This document shows, one piece after another, positions 11,891 to 23,020 of a DNA stretch of 64,000 nt (its first letter is position 1; every line of letters starts with the position of its first letter). A program made the translations under genes and the position numbers. The stretch comes from Fragum whitleyi (lineage: Eukaryota > Mollusca > Bivalvia > Cardiida > Cardiidae), in assembly GCA_948146395.1 (NCBI GenBank), contig OX411554.1, forward strand, positions 38,169,730-38,233,729, written 5' to 3'. Under the pieces are notes generated by a model. It was given only the letters and a program-made list of their open reading frames with translations, made no database searches and was not told where the DNA came from.

Positions 11891-12666
11891 TGTTAATACA
11901 GATGTTAAATCCTTTCCAAACAAAACAGGTGATTTTATTGGCTTTGAATTTAAAAAAAAAAATGTCAAATTTGTGTGAATCTTGACCTTTTGAAAATATA
12001 AAAAAGCTTCAAGATTAAAATTTGTGAAAAGAACTAAGATTATTTTTAAAAAATATTCCATCCAAAACATTCAGATCTAAAGTTTCAGCATATCAAATCT
12101 AGCAATTTTTTATAAATGTAAGGCCAAACTAGTGTGTTCTTGCAACATTTTTTTCCATATAATACTAGTATTATCCCTACCAGGGGGGCAAATAGGTTCA
12201 AATCTACTTTGACTTAGACATTGAAAAGACTTTGGACTGTTAAAAATGTTTCAGACCTATTTCTTGAGGCCAACGCCCCTTTTTTGCCAAAGCGATCATG
12301 TTCTACTTCTTTGCAATGTTAAAGTGAGTGGGTGGGGTAAGATGTTTTACAAATTATCTCTAAAACTGACCAAATAACAAAGAATATCCTATTTTCAATC
12401 AGCAAATAACTTATTACAATCCACTACATGGCTTTTGATATACCAAATACTTCTAATTTAGATTTTAACATATTTTCTGTCGAAAAGTCTTTATAGGTTT
12501 AGTTTGGAAAAGTCTATGATAAAAATCACGAAAAAAATCAAAATATGTATCTTCCGATTTTGTCCTACTTTATATATGTTAAATGAGTATGTCTATGGAT
12601 GTCAAAAAACACAACATTGTTTTTGTTGCTATTTGTTTTGGGTCCTACCATAATTTGACTGGACTA

Positions 12667-12860
12667 ACCCTTTAAATTCCACATATATATAATATAATCA
12701 TAGAATGATGGATTTGAATTAAATGTGGCGTCTTGAAAGATTTCGAAATATTTTCGAAGCGATTTGAGTGAGTGTTTGGGATGAATGGATGGAGCGCTGA
12801 GTGAGCGATTAAGAATGGTTTTGATCGGAATGAGCGTCACTTTTACGTTGTACTTAACTG
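12667..12860. mobile_element. MITE family A, copy 3, right part
   Basis: It continues the copy begun at 9051: CTTTAAATTCCACATA, ATTTTCGAAGCGATTTGAGT, GGAGCGCTGAGTGAGCGATT, then TACTTAACTG followed by TA. Confidence 0.85.
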
Positions 12861-13361
12861 TAATACATATAAAACCGATGTTTGCAGGAAAAATGCATTT
12901 GAGCATCTTATCAAAATTATGATTTCTCTTAAGAAATAAGAACCTTATGTTTCAGGTTACATTCATCGTCTTGGCCAAACAATAAAAAAAACATGCATCT
13001 ACACAACGGGGTTGTGTCAGAAGTGTTGCTCTGGTTTAATCAAAAATTAAATTCCCCTCTCTATCTCTTGCTCCATTCTTGTGAAGAATGGTTTTCTGGA
13101 TTTATGCTCCTGAAATTTGTATAATGATATTTGTTTGTAAAAAGAGAATTAAATTCATTCTAAATTGAGTTCATTTACTCTAATTCTTCTCCAAAATATC
13201 ATTTAGTCGACCATACTCCAAGAGTGCTGGCGAAAATACTTAACGGGATCTGAAATTTAGAATGGTGGTTTTCGACGGGTGCCTAAAGTGGTCAGCCAAA
13301 TGTCTATAAGTCTGACAATTTAATTATCTCACATGCCAATATACTCGACAAAATTAAATGG
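12861..13361. other. No feature recognised
   Basis: AT-rich sequence with no frames or repeat matches that I could support. Confidence 0.4.
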
Positions 13362-13595
13362 GCATGTGCGTGATATTTCCAACAATTTCACATATGCGCA
13401 ACGTTGAGACACGGATCAGCCTGTGCGGCCGCACAGACTAATCATTGCCTTAACCATGTGCCAAATCGATGGCTCCGAACACTAAAAACGATGTTCACTA
13501 CCAAAAATCAATTTTCGTGTACTTCTTTATTGACCAGGCTACCCAACGTCTTTTCGTCTAGCACACATGAAATTGTTGAAAAGTCCGCACAGGCT
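13362..13595. mobile_element. MITE family C, copy 2
   Basis: The left end GGGCATGTGCGTGATATTTCC and right end AAGTCCGCACAGGCTC are inverted. Internal CAGCCTGTGCGGCCGCACAG carries a NotI-like palindrome. Further fragments of the same ends occur at about 13617-13700 and 14030-14060. Confidence 0.75.
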
Positions 13596-14064
13596 CAAAT
13601 TTACTAGTGTATCTCAACCTATATTGGCCCCTGCGTCACATTTCCAACTATTTCACATGTGTATATCGTCAATACTGTGCAGAGTCTTGACCACACACTG
13701 AATTAGTAGCTACGGACCTAATCTCTTAGTTCTAAATTTCAGAATATTTTTTTCTTTGTACTGTGTTGATGTCTAGCTAGGGTCATTTTGGGACAAGATA
13801 TTGAGAGATTCTCTCATTTTTCTGTCAGAAATCCCATTGAAACTTTCTTAATGAGAGAAAAATCTCAAAGTATAATGTTTGAAAGAGAATGATTGGGTAG
13901 AATTTCTCGCTAGAAATTCTTAACTTCTCATCGGATTCGGCTGAATGAGATGTTTAGCTCATGATATTCTGAGCCAGAATTATCCCTTGTCCAGGAAGCT
14001 CAATGTCTCCCCTTCACTCCCACATGGAATTTTTCGAAATGTCATGCATAGGCTCATATGTATT

Positions 14065-14230
14065 TAGCAACATCGTAAAATCGACACTCAACCCGATCAA
14101 AGCAATTTGAAACCACTCACCAAGCGCTTCATTGCCATTCCACTCATCACTTATAAATGCTTCAAATCGTTGAAAAATGCTTAGTTAAAACTCACAACAC
14201 CCTTATTTAAAACATTCGCACCGGTTCCTT
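14065..14230. mobile_element. MITE family A, copy 4 (half copy)
   Basis: ACATCGTAAAATCGACACTC, AACCACTCACCAAGCGCTTC and CATTCCACTCATCAC match one arm of the family. The other arm is missing. Confidence 0.65.
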
Positions 14231-15100
14231 GTTTTTTACTGGTTTAGGCCTTAAACAGTCTGATTGGTGAAGACACGCACAGAAGTTAGATTTAGTGCAT
14301 TCAAAACTCGCGCATCTTGCACATTCAATTCAATTTCACCTTGACAGTTTCATTATATAGTTACGACATGCGATAAGTCAATATTGTCGCGTAAATTTAC
14401 ATGTCACGACGTGAGATTATGAAAAAGCCGCATTTATGTGAGTGCAAAATTTTGATGACCACCACTGGATACCTTATGATTCAATTCTTATAGTGTATGC
14501 AATTCATTATGAATCTTAAAACACTCTTTCAAACATGTTTTCCCCCATATTCTCTAAAACTGGTGGGTCCCACCCTTTGGTTCCCGTCAAGTCATACGTT
14601 TGAGATATATACAGAATTGGTGGTTCGTGAATTGAGATGGAAAAAAAAATATCGGCAAGGCGTAGGAATTCATCTGGTGAGCCGGATGCAAATTCGATTA
14701 ATTCCGCAGCCGAGCCCATTCTTTTCCATCTCAGGTCACCTATCATCTATTCTATTGATCCTGTTTTAATTTTTTTTAAAGAATTATCATATTCATTTAT
14801 GAAAATTTTATCAAAATTCAGAAAATAAAAGTGGAGGACACCTTTTCAGAACTCACACCCGCAAAAGAAGATCCCGCATCCCACGTGACCAAGTGACACG
14901 ATAAGGTTGTCACGTTACTAAGTGACCTGATATCAACCTTATCATACTGAACCCTTGTTTTTCTTTTTCAGGAAAAAATTAAAGCTAGAGACTTGAAAAA
15001 AACGCCATTTATCTCTACAATATTCAGTATCTGTAAAGTATATTGTCACGGACCATAAGAAGCAAACACGGAAGCCTTGCAGGGTCACATTACTATTTAT
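14231..15100. other. No feature recognised
   Basis: A 76-codon minus-strand frame at 14746-14516 has a fairly protein-like composition (GSAAELIEFASGSPDEF), but I recognise no family and see no exon context. Confidence 0.35.
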
Positions 15101-15710
15101 ACGGTTTCTTGTAGGGGTATATGACGATTTATTCCCGGCTGGAAAAAAAATGATGTCAACCGAGCCGTAGGCGAGGGTTGACATCATTTTAACTGCCGGG
15201 AATAAATCGTCATATACCCAGGCAAGAAACCCTGTTACGAATTCATCATACTTCAAAGTTTTAGGTCTAAATATCTGTCTTTTGCCTATTAAAGGCGTTG
15301 GTATAATCCGATTTCTTTTAAACCACCAATATTCCTTTATGCGCCCCTATGAAATTTAAACATGTACAAAGTGACGTCATACATAGTTGTGACGTCACAC
15401 TACTACACTCTGCGCTGTTGTGATATGAAAGCGTTTGTTGGCTGAACCTGCGATAAACTTGGCACTTTAAATTGACAGATTTGTAAAATTTAAGATATTT
15501 ATTGACATCTACATCATTTTTAATTTGCACATTATTAACTGACATCCTTTTCAACTGTATCCAATTTGTATATTCGGGTCGTGTTATCAGCGAAGCGAGA
15601 GAAACATGGCTGCCATTACCGTTTGTTGTACCGGAGCGGCCGTAGATATCAATGTTTGTCAGGTCAGCATTAACCAATGAAAATGCTAGAATTTTCCTTG
15701 CAGTATAATA
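15101..15710 (+). mobile_element. Foldback family H, copy 1
   Basis: It starts with a hairpin of about 130 bp: CGGTTTCTTGTAGGGGTATA at 15102 is repeated in reverse up to 15235, around GAGCCGTAGGCGAG. After that come TCTGTCTTTTGCCTATTAAA, two TGACGTCA palindromes at 15372 and 15390, GCGAAGCGAGAGAAACATGG, and the end TTTTCCTTGCAGTATAATA. Other copies are at 42170-42820 (reverse) and 53501-54159. This copy lacks about 70 bp present in both others near 15620. A minus-strand frame of 119 codons (15677-15318) is shared only in part with the other copies and is not convincing as a gene. Confidence 0.8.
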
Positions 15711-15837
15711 AAAGCATCATAGGTTCTGCTTATTTCAGCTAGAGTTTTGATGTTTAAGTCGCCCATCTAAGAAAGTGTCTTTTTAGGCAGAAATTGACAG
15801 AGGTCAACATTCACCTAGGTTCAGTACGTAATATTGT

Positions 15838-16248
15838 GAAATAATAATTGGGAACGCTTTCGCAATGATATTGGTTGAGTGCTTTGGGCGGGGCCTGAAT
15901 GAAATTAAGGTAATACGATATTGGTAATTTTGCCGAGTTGGACGAAATTAACAATATTGTATTTACCCCCCCCCCCCTTTTTTTTTAATAAAATATACCC
16001 GCTTTTCTACTCAATGACCAACCAGACTCTTTGAAAATCACATCGGGGAAAAAAATCGTAGAATAATTTGATCGTTTGGAATGTAGTCGTGGATCGTTTT
16101 CGGCGACTTCGAAGCGTTTGTGAATGATTTTGGGGCGTTTTGGGGAGATTAGTGTGAGCGATTGAAAAGAATTAATGAGGCACTTTTTAAGGGTGATTAA
16201 AATGGTTTTAATCGGAGTGAGTGTCAATTCCACGAAGTTACTAACTTT
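15838..16248. mobile_element. MITE family A, copy 5 (GTCCAA.TTGGAC-type centre)
   Basis: AATATTGTGAAATAATAATT on the left; the centre GTTGGACGAAATTAAC at about 15936 is followed by a poly-C run (15967-15976). The right arm has TTGGGGCGTTTTGGGGAGAT and GTGTCAATTCCACGAAGTTA. The left arm is strongly diverged. Confidence 0.65.
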
Positions 16249-16934
16249 AGAAGTGAGTGATTTGATCGGTGACTCGATATTTTAATTGACAACATCGAAC
16301 TGTCAATTGTTCCCAAACCTGTGAAGAAAATTTGGAATTGCTACCTTGAATTCAAGATAACTTAGCGCTCTCGAGAGCCAAATTAAATGTTTTCCATTGG
16401 AAAATGTAGGGGATAATCTTATAAGTCTCTCATCGACGCTTCGTAATATGACCAGAGCAGCTGCTTTCAATATAAAAACGTTGACCTTACGTTTTGTAAA
16501 TGGTTCCTCGTTTTGCACGTGTACTTATGTGCAAAGCGGTAAAGATTTATAAACGTTCACAATCATTAGTTCATTCTGAAAGAATGGCTAGTTTCACCAT
16601 ATCCGTCCGTCCCAGTGTCTTCATGACGATGAATTTTTATTTCTCTCTTCCGCTCAGTATCTTATTACATTTAGCAAAGAGACCAAGGACTGCGAACACA
16701 ATACATTTATCGAAATAAGTGTAGCAATTAATCAAGTATATTCCCATTATAATGCATCTTCACGAGTCAAGGGGTGTCGAATCGATAGCTTCTTCTCAAA
16801 TAAAAAAAGTAAAACGTTCGCAACCCTTGGTTCGACAAGATGAGTATAATGTGAACGAAGAAAATCATACTTAAGAATAATTCAAACAGTCGAATCATGT
16901 AAAGGCCATTTCCTCATTATTGTTAAATTTTGTT
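16249..16934. other. No feature recognised
   Basis: No repeat match or coding signal found. Confidence 0.35.
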
Positions 16935-17367
16935 CAGTTAATGACATCATGAAATTGACCATATAAAGGATTTTTGGATTAAGTTAAATGAGTTTGAGAA
17001 TCGAACTTGTAGTGAAATTAAAGGGGGAAAATGCATTAACGCTAATTTCGTCAAATTTGGACGGAACTGGTAATATTTTATTACCCCCTTTTAACCTTTC
17101 TACGTATTTTTCTGTGTAAATGTCTTCACAGACCAATCAGACTCTTTAAAGCCTAAACCAGCCAATTTAAACAAGGAGAAATGAGAATTATTTAAACAAA
17201 TGTGCTGGGAGTTTTAGACAATTTTGAAGCAGTTTTGGAAGGATTTAGGACCGTTTTTGAATGATTCGAGTGAGTGTTTTGAATGCTATAATGGAGCGAT
17301 GAGTAAGCGATTCGGAAAGGTTTTTTTTTTTCGAGTTGTGTTTCATCTTTACGATGTTGCTAATTGT
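16935..17367. mobile_element. MITE family A, copy 6 (near full length)
   Basis: CAGTTAATGACATCATGAAA at 16935 to ACGATGTTGCTAATTG followed by TA at 17367. The central palindrome is of the second type (TTCGTCAAATTTGGACGGAA near 17047). Confidence 0.8.
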
Positions 17368-17477
17368 AGGACATCTTGAACTCCAATCGAAAATTGCATG
17401 AAAACCCAAACGGGTCCCTCTGAACAATCACACAATCAGTAAAAAAGTTACTTGGGAATGATCTTTGAATTGGTCCT

Positions 17478-17931
17478 AGTTGCAACTCATTCGGAAAATC
17501 ACTCGGCCATTTCCGTAAACTGCAACAGACCTCGGATGTATATAAGACGGATGGGTGTGTAACAAAATATTGCAATTTGTTAGGCGGAACCGGCGTTGTC
17601 TTTAAATTTATATTTTTTGTAGTAAATAGTGGCTGAAACTTTTTAATTTTTGAGAATGACGGATCATTCTCAAAAATTAAGATTTTTAAGTCGTTATTAA
17701 AGAACCTGGAGATATTTATATAAGGATACGTTGGTTTCACGTCAGTGACTAAAACGAGTAGCGTTGGCGACGTCGAATATTTTCAATCAAAGTTTCGAGG
17801 GCTAACGCCATTTTAACTAACGTCCTCGAGTTTTTCCAACGTTTTCTTGTAGATTTTATACAAAGTCCGTTCATGCACATCCAAGGTTGATCGTGAGATT
17901 GGCCGAGTGGTGTTCCGAATGAGTTGTAACT
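17478..17931. repeat. Inverted-repeat pair enclosing a perfect hairpin
   Basis: AGTTGCAACTCATTCGGAAA onward (17478-17509) is matched in reverse at 17900-17931 with 29 of 32 bases. Between them, 17643-17659 and 17664-17680 form a perfect 17-bp stem (TTAATTTTTGAGAATGA) with a 4-nt loop. It may be a decayed foldback element. Confidence 0.6.
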
Positions 17932-18138
17932 CTGTGGTCAAGGTTACATTAAAAGATGATTTTATCCGGAGTATGTTCCTCTCATTAATTGACGAACATG
18001 ATCATAAACTTCCGCACTATATTTTCATTTGCCACGAGGGGATCATACAATTTGAACCAAAATATAAGTGCCTTAGATTTTAAAACTCATTCTCAAATCA
18101 AAATTGATCCAAAATTCAAATTGAGATTAAAGCCTGTA

Positions 18139-18563
18139 CAGTTAATGCCATCGCGAAATTGACATTTTCAGCCAAAACCATTCTAAATCGCTCACTCATC
18201 GCAACATTCATTTATTCCAAACACTCACTCAAATCATTCGCTACAAAACGCTACAAAATCACTTAAAAGATAGGTTCAACAACTACAGTCAAAATGAATA
18301 TAGCTGGAAAAAACGCGATTTCACTGACATAGTTTGAATTGTTCTTGAAGAAATTTGATGCTGTTTATAGAAATTATATGCATATTCTATTAAAGAGAGG
18401 TAAGCCTACTAAATGTTGCTTATTCAGTCCAACATGAACAAAATTAGCGATATTAGATTACCATACGTCAATTTCACTCAAAGCTTGCCCATCGCACTCA
18501 TTTTATTTCATCCCAAAACCATTCTCAAATCAATTATATTGTCAATTTCGTAATGCTTAACTA
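18139..18563. mobile_element. MITE family A, copy 7 (near full length)
   Basis: TA-flanked CAGTTAATGCCATCGCGAAA at the left; GTCAATTTCGTAATGCTTAA then CTATA at the right; AACATGAACAAAATTAGCGA at the centre. Confidence 0.8.
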
Positions 18564-18585
18564 TAATTAAGTAATAATACTATAA

Positions 18586-21040
18586 ACAAGAGGGCCATAG
18601 TGGCCCTTAATCGCTCACCTGAATTAACAATCTAAACAATATGCATTTTTTTTTAAAGTTTGACCTTGACAGATGACCTTGACCTTGTCACACGACCTTG
18701 ACGACCTTGACAGATGACCTTGACCTTGTCACATGACCTTGACTTTGGTGTACAGCTTTGTATGTCAAATACTTTAGGAGAAAAGGCAAAGGTTAAGTTT
18801 GGTTAAGTTTCCAGACAGAGGGACAAACAGACGGACGGACAGACGGACATGAGTAAAACAATATGCCCCCTATCTCTCGATACGGGGGCATAAAAAGTTT
18901 TTCTAAGATTTGACCCCATGACTTAGTTTTTACCTAACTTGACCCAATTTCGAATTTGTCAAAGTTCTCATCAAATTATTCATTCTGTCCAATTTTCAGG
19001 TTGATTAGGCTAAAAATATTTCCTCTAGAGTGCCCACAAGGTTTTTCAAAGATTTGACCCTGTGACCTGGTTTTTTACCCCACTTGACCCAATTTTGAAC
19101 TTGTCCGAGATTACATCAAGATAATCATTCTGACAAATTTTAAGGTTGATTGGGCTTAAAATATGGCCTCTAGAGTTTCCACATGGATTTTCTAAGAAAT
19201 TAACGCGTTACCTAGTTTTTGACCCATCTTGACCCAATTTCAAACTAGTACGAGATTTTATAAAGATAAACATTCTGACAAATTTTGAGGTTGATTGGGC
19301 TTAAAATATGGCCTCTAGAGTGACCACAAGGTTTTTCAAAGATTTGACCTAGTGACCTAGTTTTTTACCCCACTTGACCCACTTTCGAACTTGACCGAGA
19401 TTTCATCAAGATAATCATTCTGACCAATTTTCAGGTTGATTGGGCTAAAGATATGGCCTCTAGAGTGTCCACAAGGTTTTTCTAAGATTTGACCCTGTGA
19501 CCTAGTTTTTGACCCCACTTGACCCAATATCGAACTTGTCCTAGATTTTATCAAGATTAACATTCTGACCAATTTTCAGGTTGATTAGGCTAAAAATATG
19601 GCCTCTACAGTGTCCACAAGGTTTTTCAAAGATTTGACCTCGTGACCTAGTTTTTTACCCCACTTGACCCAATTTCGAACTTGACCGAGATTTTATCAAG
19701 ATAAACATTCTGACCAATTTTCAGGTTGATTTGGCTAAAAATATGGCCTCTAGAGTGTCCACAAGGTTTTTCTAAGATTTGACCCTGTGACCTAGTTTTT
19801 GACCCCACTAGACCTAATTTCGAATTTGTCCAAGATTTCATCAAGATAAACATTCTGACTAATTTTCAGGTTGATTGGGCTTAAAATATGGCCTCTAGAG
19901 TGTCCACAAGGTTTTTCTAAGATTTGACCCTGTGACCTAGTTTTTGACCCCACTTGACCCAATTTCGAACTTGACCGAGATTTCATCAAGATAAACATTC
20001 TGACCAATTTTCAGGTTGCTTGGGCTTAAAATATGGCCTCTAGAGTGTCCACAAGGTTTTTCAAAGATTTGACCCCGTGACCTAGTTTTTGACCCCACTT
20101 GACCTAATTTAGAACTTGTCCGAGATTTTATCAAGATAAACATTCTGACCAATTTTGAGGTTAATTTGGCTAAATATATGGCCTCTAGAGTGTCCAAAAG
20201 GTTTTTATAAGAAATTATCCTGTGACCTAGTTTTTGACCCCACTTGACCCAATTTCGAACATGTCTAAAATTTTATCAAGATAAACATTCTGACCAATTT
20301 TGAGGTTAATTGGGCTAAAAATATGGCCTCTAGAGTGTCCAAAAGGTTTTTCTAAGAAATTACCCCGTGACCTAGTTTTTGACCCCACTTGACCCAATTT
20401 CGAACTTGTCCGAGATTTTATCAAGATAATCATTCTGACCAATTTTCAGGTTGATTTGGGCTTAAAATATGGCCTCTAGAGTGTCCACAAGGTTTTTCTA
20501 AGATTTGACCCTGTGACCTAGTTTTTGACCCCACTTGACCCAATTTCGAACTTGTCTTAGATTTCATCAAGATAAACATTCTGACCAATTTTCAGGTTGA
20601 TTGGGCTTACAATATGGCCTCTAGAGTGTCCACAAGGTTTTTCAAAGATTTGACCCCGTGACCTAGTTTTTGACCCCACTTGACCCAATTTAGAACTTGT
20701 CCGAGATTTTATCAAGATAAACATTCTGACCAATTTTCAGGTTGATTGGGCTAAAAATATGGCCTCTAGAGAGCCCACAAGGTTTTTCTAAGAATTGACC
20801 CTGTGACCTAGTTTTTGACCCCACTTGACCCAATTTAGAACTTGTCCGAGATTTTATCAAGATAATCATTCTGACCAATTTTCAGGTTGATTAGGCTCAA
20901 AATATGGCCTCTAGAGTGTCCACAAGGTAAATGTTGACGACGCACGACGCACGACGCACGACGCACAACGCACAACGGACGACGGACATCAAGTAACCCC
21001 AAAAGCTCACCTTGAGCACTTCGTGCTCAGGTGAGCTAAA
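18586..21040. mobile_element. Helitron/HINE-like composite element carrying tandem repeats
   Basis: The left end has the palindrome GAGGGCCATAGTGGCCCTTA followed by TCGCTCACCTGA. The right end is the hairpin AGCTCACCTTGAGCAC-TTC-GTGCTCAGGTGAGCT (21004-21037). Inside are a short TTGACCTTGACAGATGACC block, a (GACGGACA)n stretch near 18830, a GCCCCC...GGGGGC hairpin near 18866, the 145-bp array, and an (ACGACGC)n minisatellite at 20938-20990. Non-autonomous Helitron relatives that carry internal tandem repeats and a 3' hairpin are known from bivalves. Assignment here is by architecture only; no Rep/helicase is present. Confidence 0.6.
18894..20930. repeat. 145-bp tandem array, about 14 units
   Basis: The word GTGACCTAGTTTTTGACCCC or a close variant recurs near 18925, 19063, 19207, 19352, 19497, 19642, 19787, 19932, 20077, 20222, 20367, 20512, 20657 and 20802. 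From 19207 on the spacing is exactly 145 bp; earlier units are more diverged and slightly shorter. Each unit ends with ATGGCCTCTAGAGTGTCCAC. The similar minus-strand frames seen in successive units are by-products of the repeat. Confidence 0.95.
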
Positions 21041-21089
21041 AATGTATCAATTTAAAATATAATATAAATGAGTTGTTAAAAATAATTGA

Positions 21090-21330
21090 ATCTGGCTGAT
21101 GTCTGGCTTGCTCGACTCGTAACTTGGTGGTTGCCGGTTCGAGCCCCACCGGAGGCGGGTAGTGTATTTGGGCAGGAGTCTTTACAGACAGGGCCCCAGT
21201 CCACTCAGATGTGAAATTGGGTAGCAGTGGTTAGAAACCATTGCCTCTCTCTCTATGTGTACGGTAAGATCTGGAATGAGTTAGGACCACTATGGAAATA
21301 AGAGTCATACGACCCTTTATCGTGTTATCA
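21090..21330 (+). mobile_element. tRNA-derived SINE (family T), copy 1
   Basis: A tRNA-like head GGCTTGCTCGACTCGTAACT with B box GGTTCGAGCCC at about 21139 is followed by CAGACAGGGCCCCAGTCCAC. The 3' tail has ATTGCCTCTCT, TAGGACCACTATGGAAATAA and ATCGTGTTATC, ending in an A run. The tail resembles the 3' end of the LINE at 49681-51060. Diverged copies of a 41-bp stretch flank it (21045-21085 and 21345-21386). Confidence 0.75.
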
Positions 21331-21655
21331 TCGAGTAAAAAAAATACGAATTTGAAGGATAATATCAATAAGTTGTTAAAAAATAAGTTACTTAAATTCT
21401 AAGTTTTAGACAATTTTTGCCTGAGAACGAGATTTTTTTTTTATAATTTCTGATATGTTACATGCAAACTAAGATGTCGGCTAAACGTTAAAACAGAGGT
21501 CGATAGCGTGGCTCACAAGTTTGACGATGCCCGTTACATTTTGAGGTTCTTAGTTCAACTTGGCCAACTTAGTCATAGGTTTAACGTCATGCAAGGCTAC
21601 ATATAGATTTTTTAAAATATTTTCTTTAGATCAAAGTATTTCAATAATAGTAATT

Positions 21656-21846
<191 letters not shown>

Positions 21847-21849
21847 GAT

Positions 21850-22660
21850 ATAAACCGTATATTGTAGTGAATTCAAATGAGTACCAACAACATAGGATTT
21901 CGTTGAGAAATGAAGATTTCAGATTGGTTTTACATCCCCTATCCGGACCTCTGTCAAGGTCATTCGTCAAAAGCTATTTATTGTCATGTCAACTTGAATT
22001 TAACCAGAAAATTTAGAAAAAAATCAATTAAACAACCCAAGTCACAAACATGTGAGCTTTTTTGGAATAATTGCTAAGAAGGCTCAGGGTTAAGAGTGAT
22101 TTTAAATGTCAAATTACAAAAGGCAGGAAAAAAGTTTTTCTTGGACAAATCTTATTCTTGGAAAAAGGTCCTTCTTTCGGATAATATTTTTTTCACCAAT
22201 TCACATTTAACTGAAATTCTGTCTTAATTGAATCGGTATTTAATTGGTTTACAGGAAATTAAGATGTTATGACCTTATAACGCTGAAATGAGTTTACACT
22301 TTTTGTAAAAGACTGAATGTGAGTTAAATTGTATTGAAGAAGGGTATTTTTCGCAATGTCATGTAACTTTAACTTCAAATTTATAAAAAAAGCAAAAAAT
22401 AAAATTAATTGTGATGCTTTGCTGGAGAAGAAATGTAAAACTGTGTTCAGGATGACAAAACGTACACGCACCTTTGAAAAAAGTAACCTGCTTTGTAAGC
22501 AAGTAAATATGAAAAGGGGGATTGCATTTTCAAACGTTTCGCGAACGTTTTTTATTCGAAAGTTTAGGACAAATATCTGCGACGTAGACGTGCTGAATAT
22601 TCGTGTACGTTCTAAATAATAATAATTAAACAATTGCAAAATAAAAGAATACTACTACTA
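21850..22660. other. No feature recognised
   Basis: Overlapping frames at 22259-22639 (-) and 22356-22619 (+) show no family resemblance. Confidence 0.35.
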
Positions 22661-22663
22661 CTA

Positions 22664-22694
22664 ATTATAATAATAATAATAATAATAATAATAA
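22664..22694. repeat. (TAA)n microsatellite with adjacent (ACT)4
   Basis: ACTACTACTACT at about 22651 is followed by some ten TAA units. Confidence 0.9.
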
Positions 22695-22729
22695 AAGTTA
22701 TGAAATAATTATAATAATGATAGGTTGAC

Positions 22730-23020
22730 TTGACGTTCATGTGTGAACTCTGATCAGCCTATGGGTCCGCACCGGCACCCTCTGGTCAGAGTCTACACTT
22801 ATCGCTTGATAAATAGATCTACATGTTAGAAGGACGAATTTTCTATATTCACTGCGTCGTTGTTCAAGCTGCTTCGCCAAGTTAGTTAACATTGTGAAAT
22901 TGACAAGGTGTGTGATCTTTGAATGACTTCGGAATGAAATTGAAAAAGCGACAGGAAGAAATTTTGAATGAAATTAAAGAGGGATAGATCCAATAAGCAA
23001 TCGCTATTTTTATACGTCCT
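22730..23020. mobile_element. Fragments of MITE families C and A
   Basis: 22735-22800 holds CTGATCAGCCTATGGGTCCG and TCTGGTCAGAGTC, a family-C core. 22883-23020 holds GTTAACATTGTGAAATTGAC, GAATGACTTCGGAATGAAAT and a decayed centre, one arm of family A. Confidence 0.6.

Larger units (their letters stand above)
9272..12666. mobile_element. 3.4-kb element with about 165-bp terminal inverted repeats, no transposase seen
   Basis: The left end TAGTCCAGTCAAAAG (9272 to about 9430) is matched in reverse by the right end (12500-12666, ending TTTGACTGGACTA). The TIRs share AAAGTAGGA.AAAATCGGAA and GCAACAAAA and are roughly 75% alike. The element interrupts a family-A MITE at ATCAGACC|CTTTAAATT, with ACC on both sides (9269-9271 and 12667-12669) as a 3-bp target duplication. 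No open frame over about 100 codons or recognisable transposase lies inside. It carries two SINE-S copies. The superfamily is uncertain: a 3-bp duplication would fit a Harbinger- or CACTA-like element, but the ends do not show the usual CACTA. Confidence 0.7.

Noticed and set aside
14516..14746. 76-codon minus-strand frame with protein-like composition
   Set aside because: No recognised domain, no clear splice sites, and a plus-strand frame of similar length overlaps it.
15318..15677. 119-codon minus-strand frame in foldback H copy 1
   Set aside because: The other two copies keep only parts of it with different stops and frames, so it is not maintained as a protein.
19357..20878. Series of similar minus-strand frames of 62-86 codons
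   Set aside because: They are the same frame read through successive 145-bp repeat units; the unit is not a multiple of three and no start or composition supports translation.
18894..20930. CRISPR-like regular repeats
   Set aside because: Units are contiguous 145-bp tandem repeats without unique spacers, in a eukaryotic genome.
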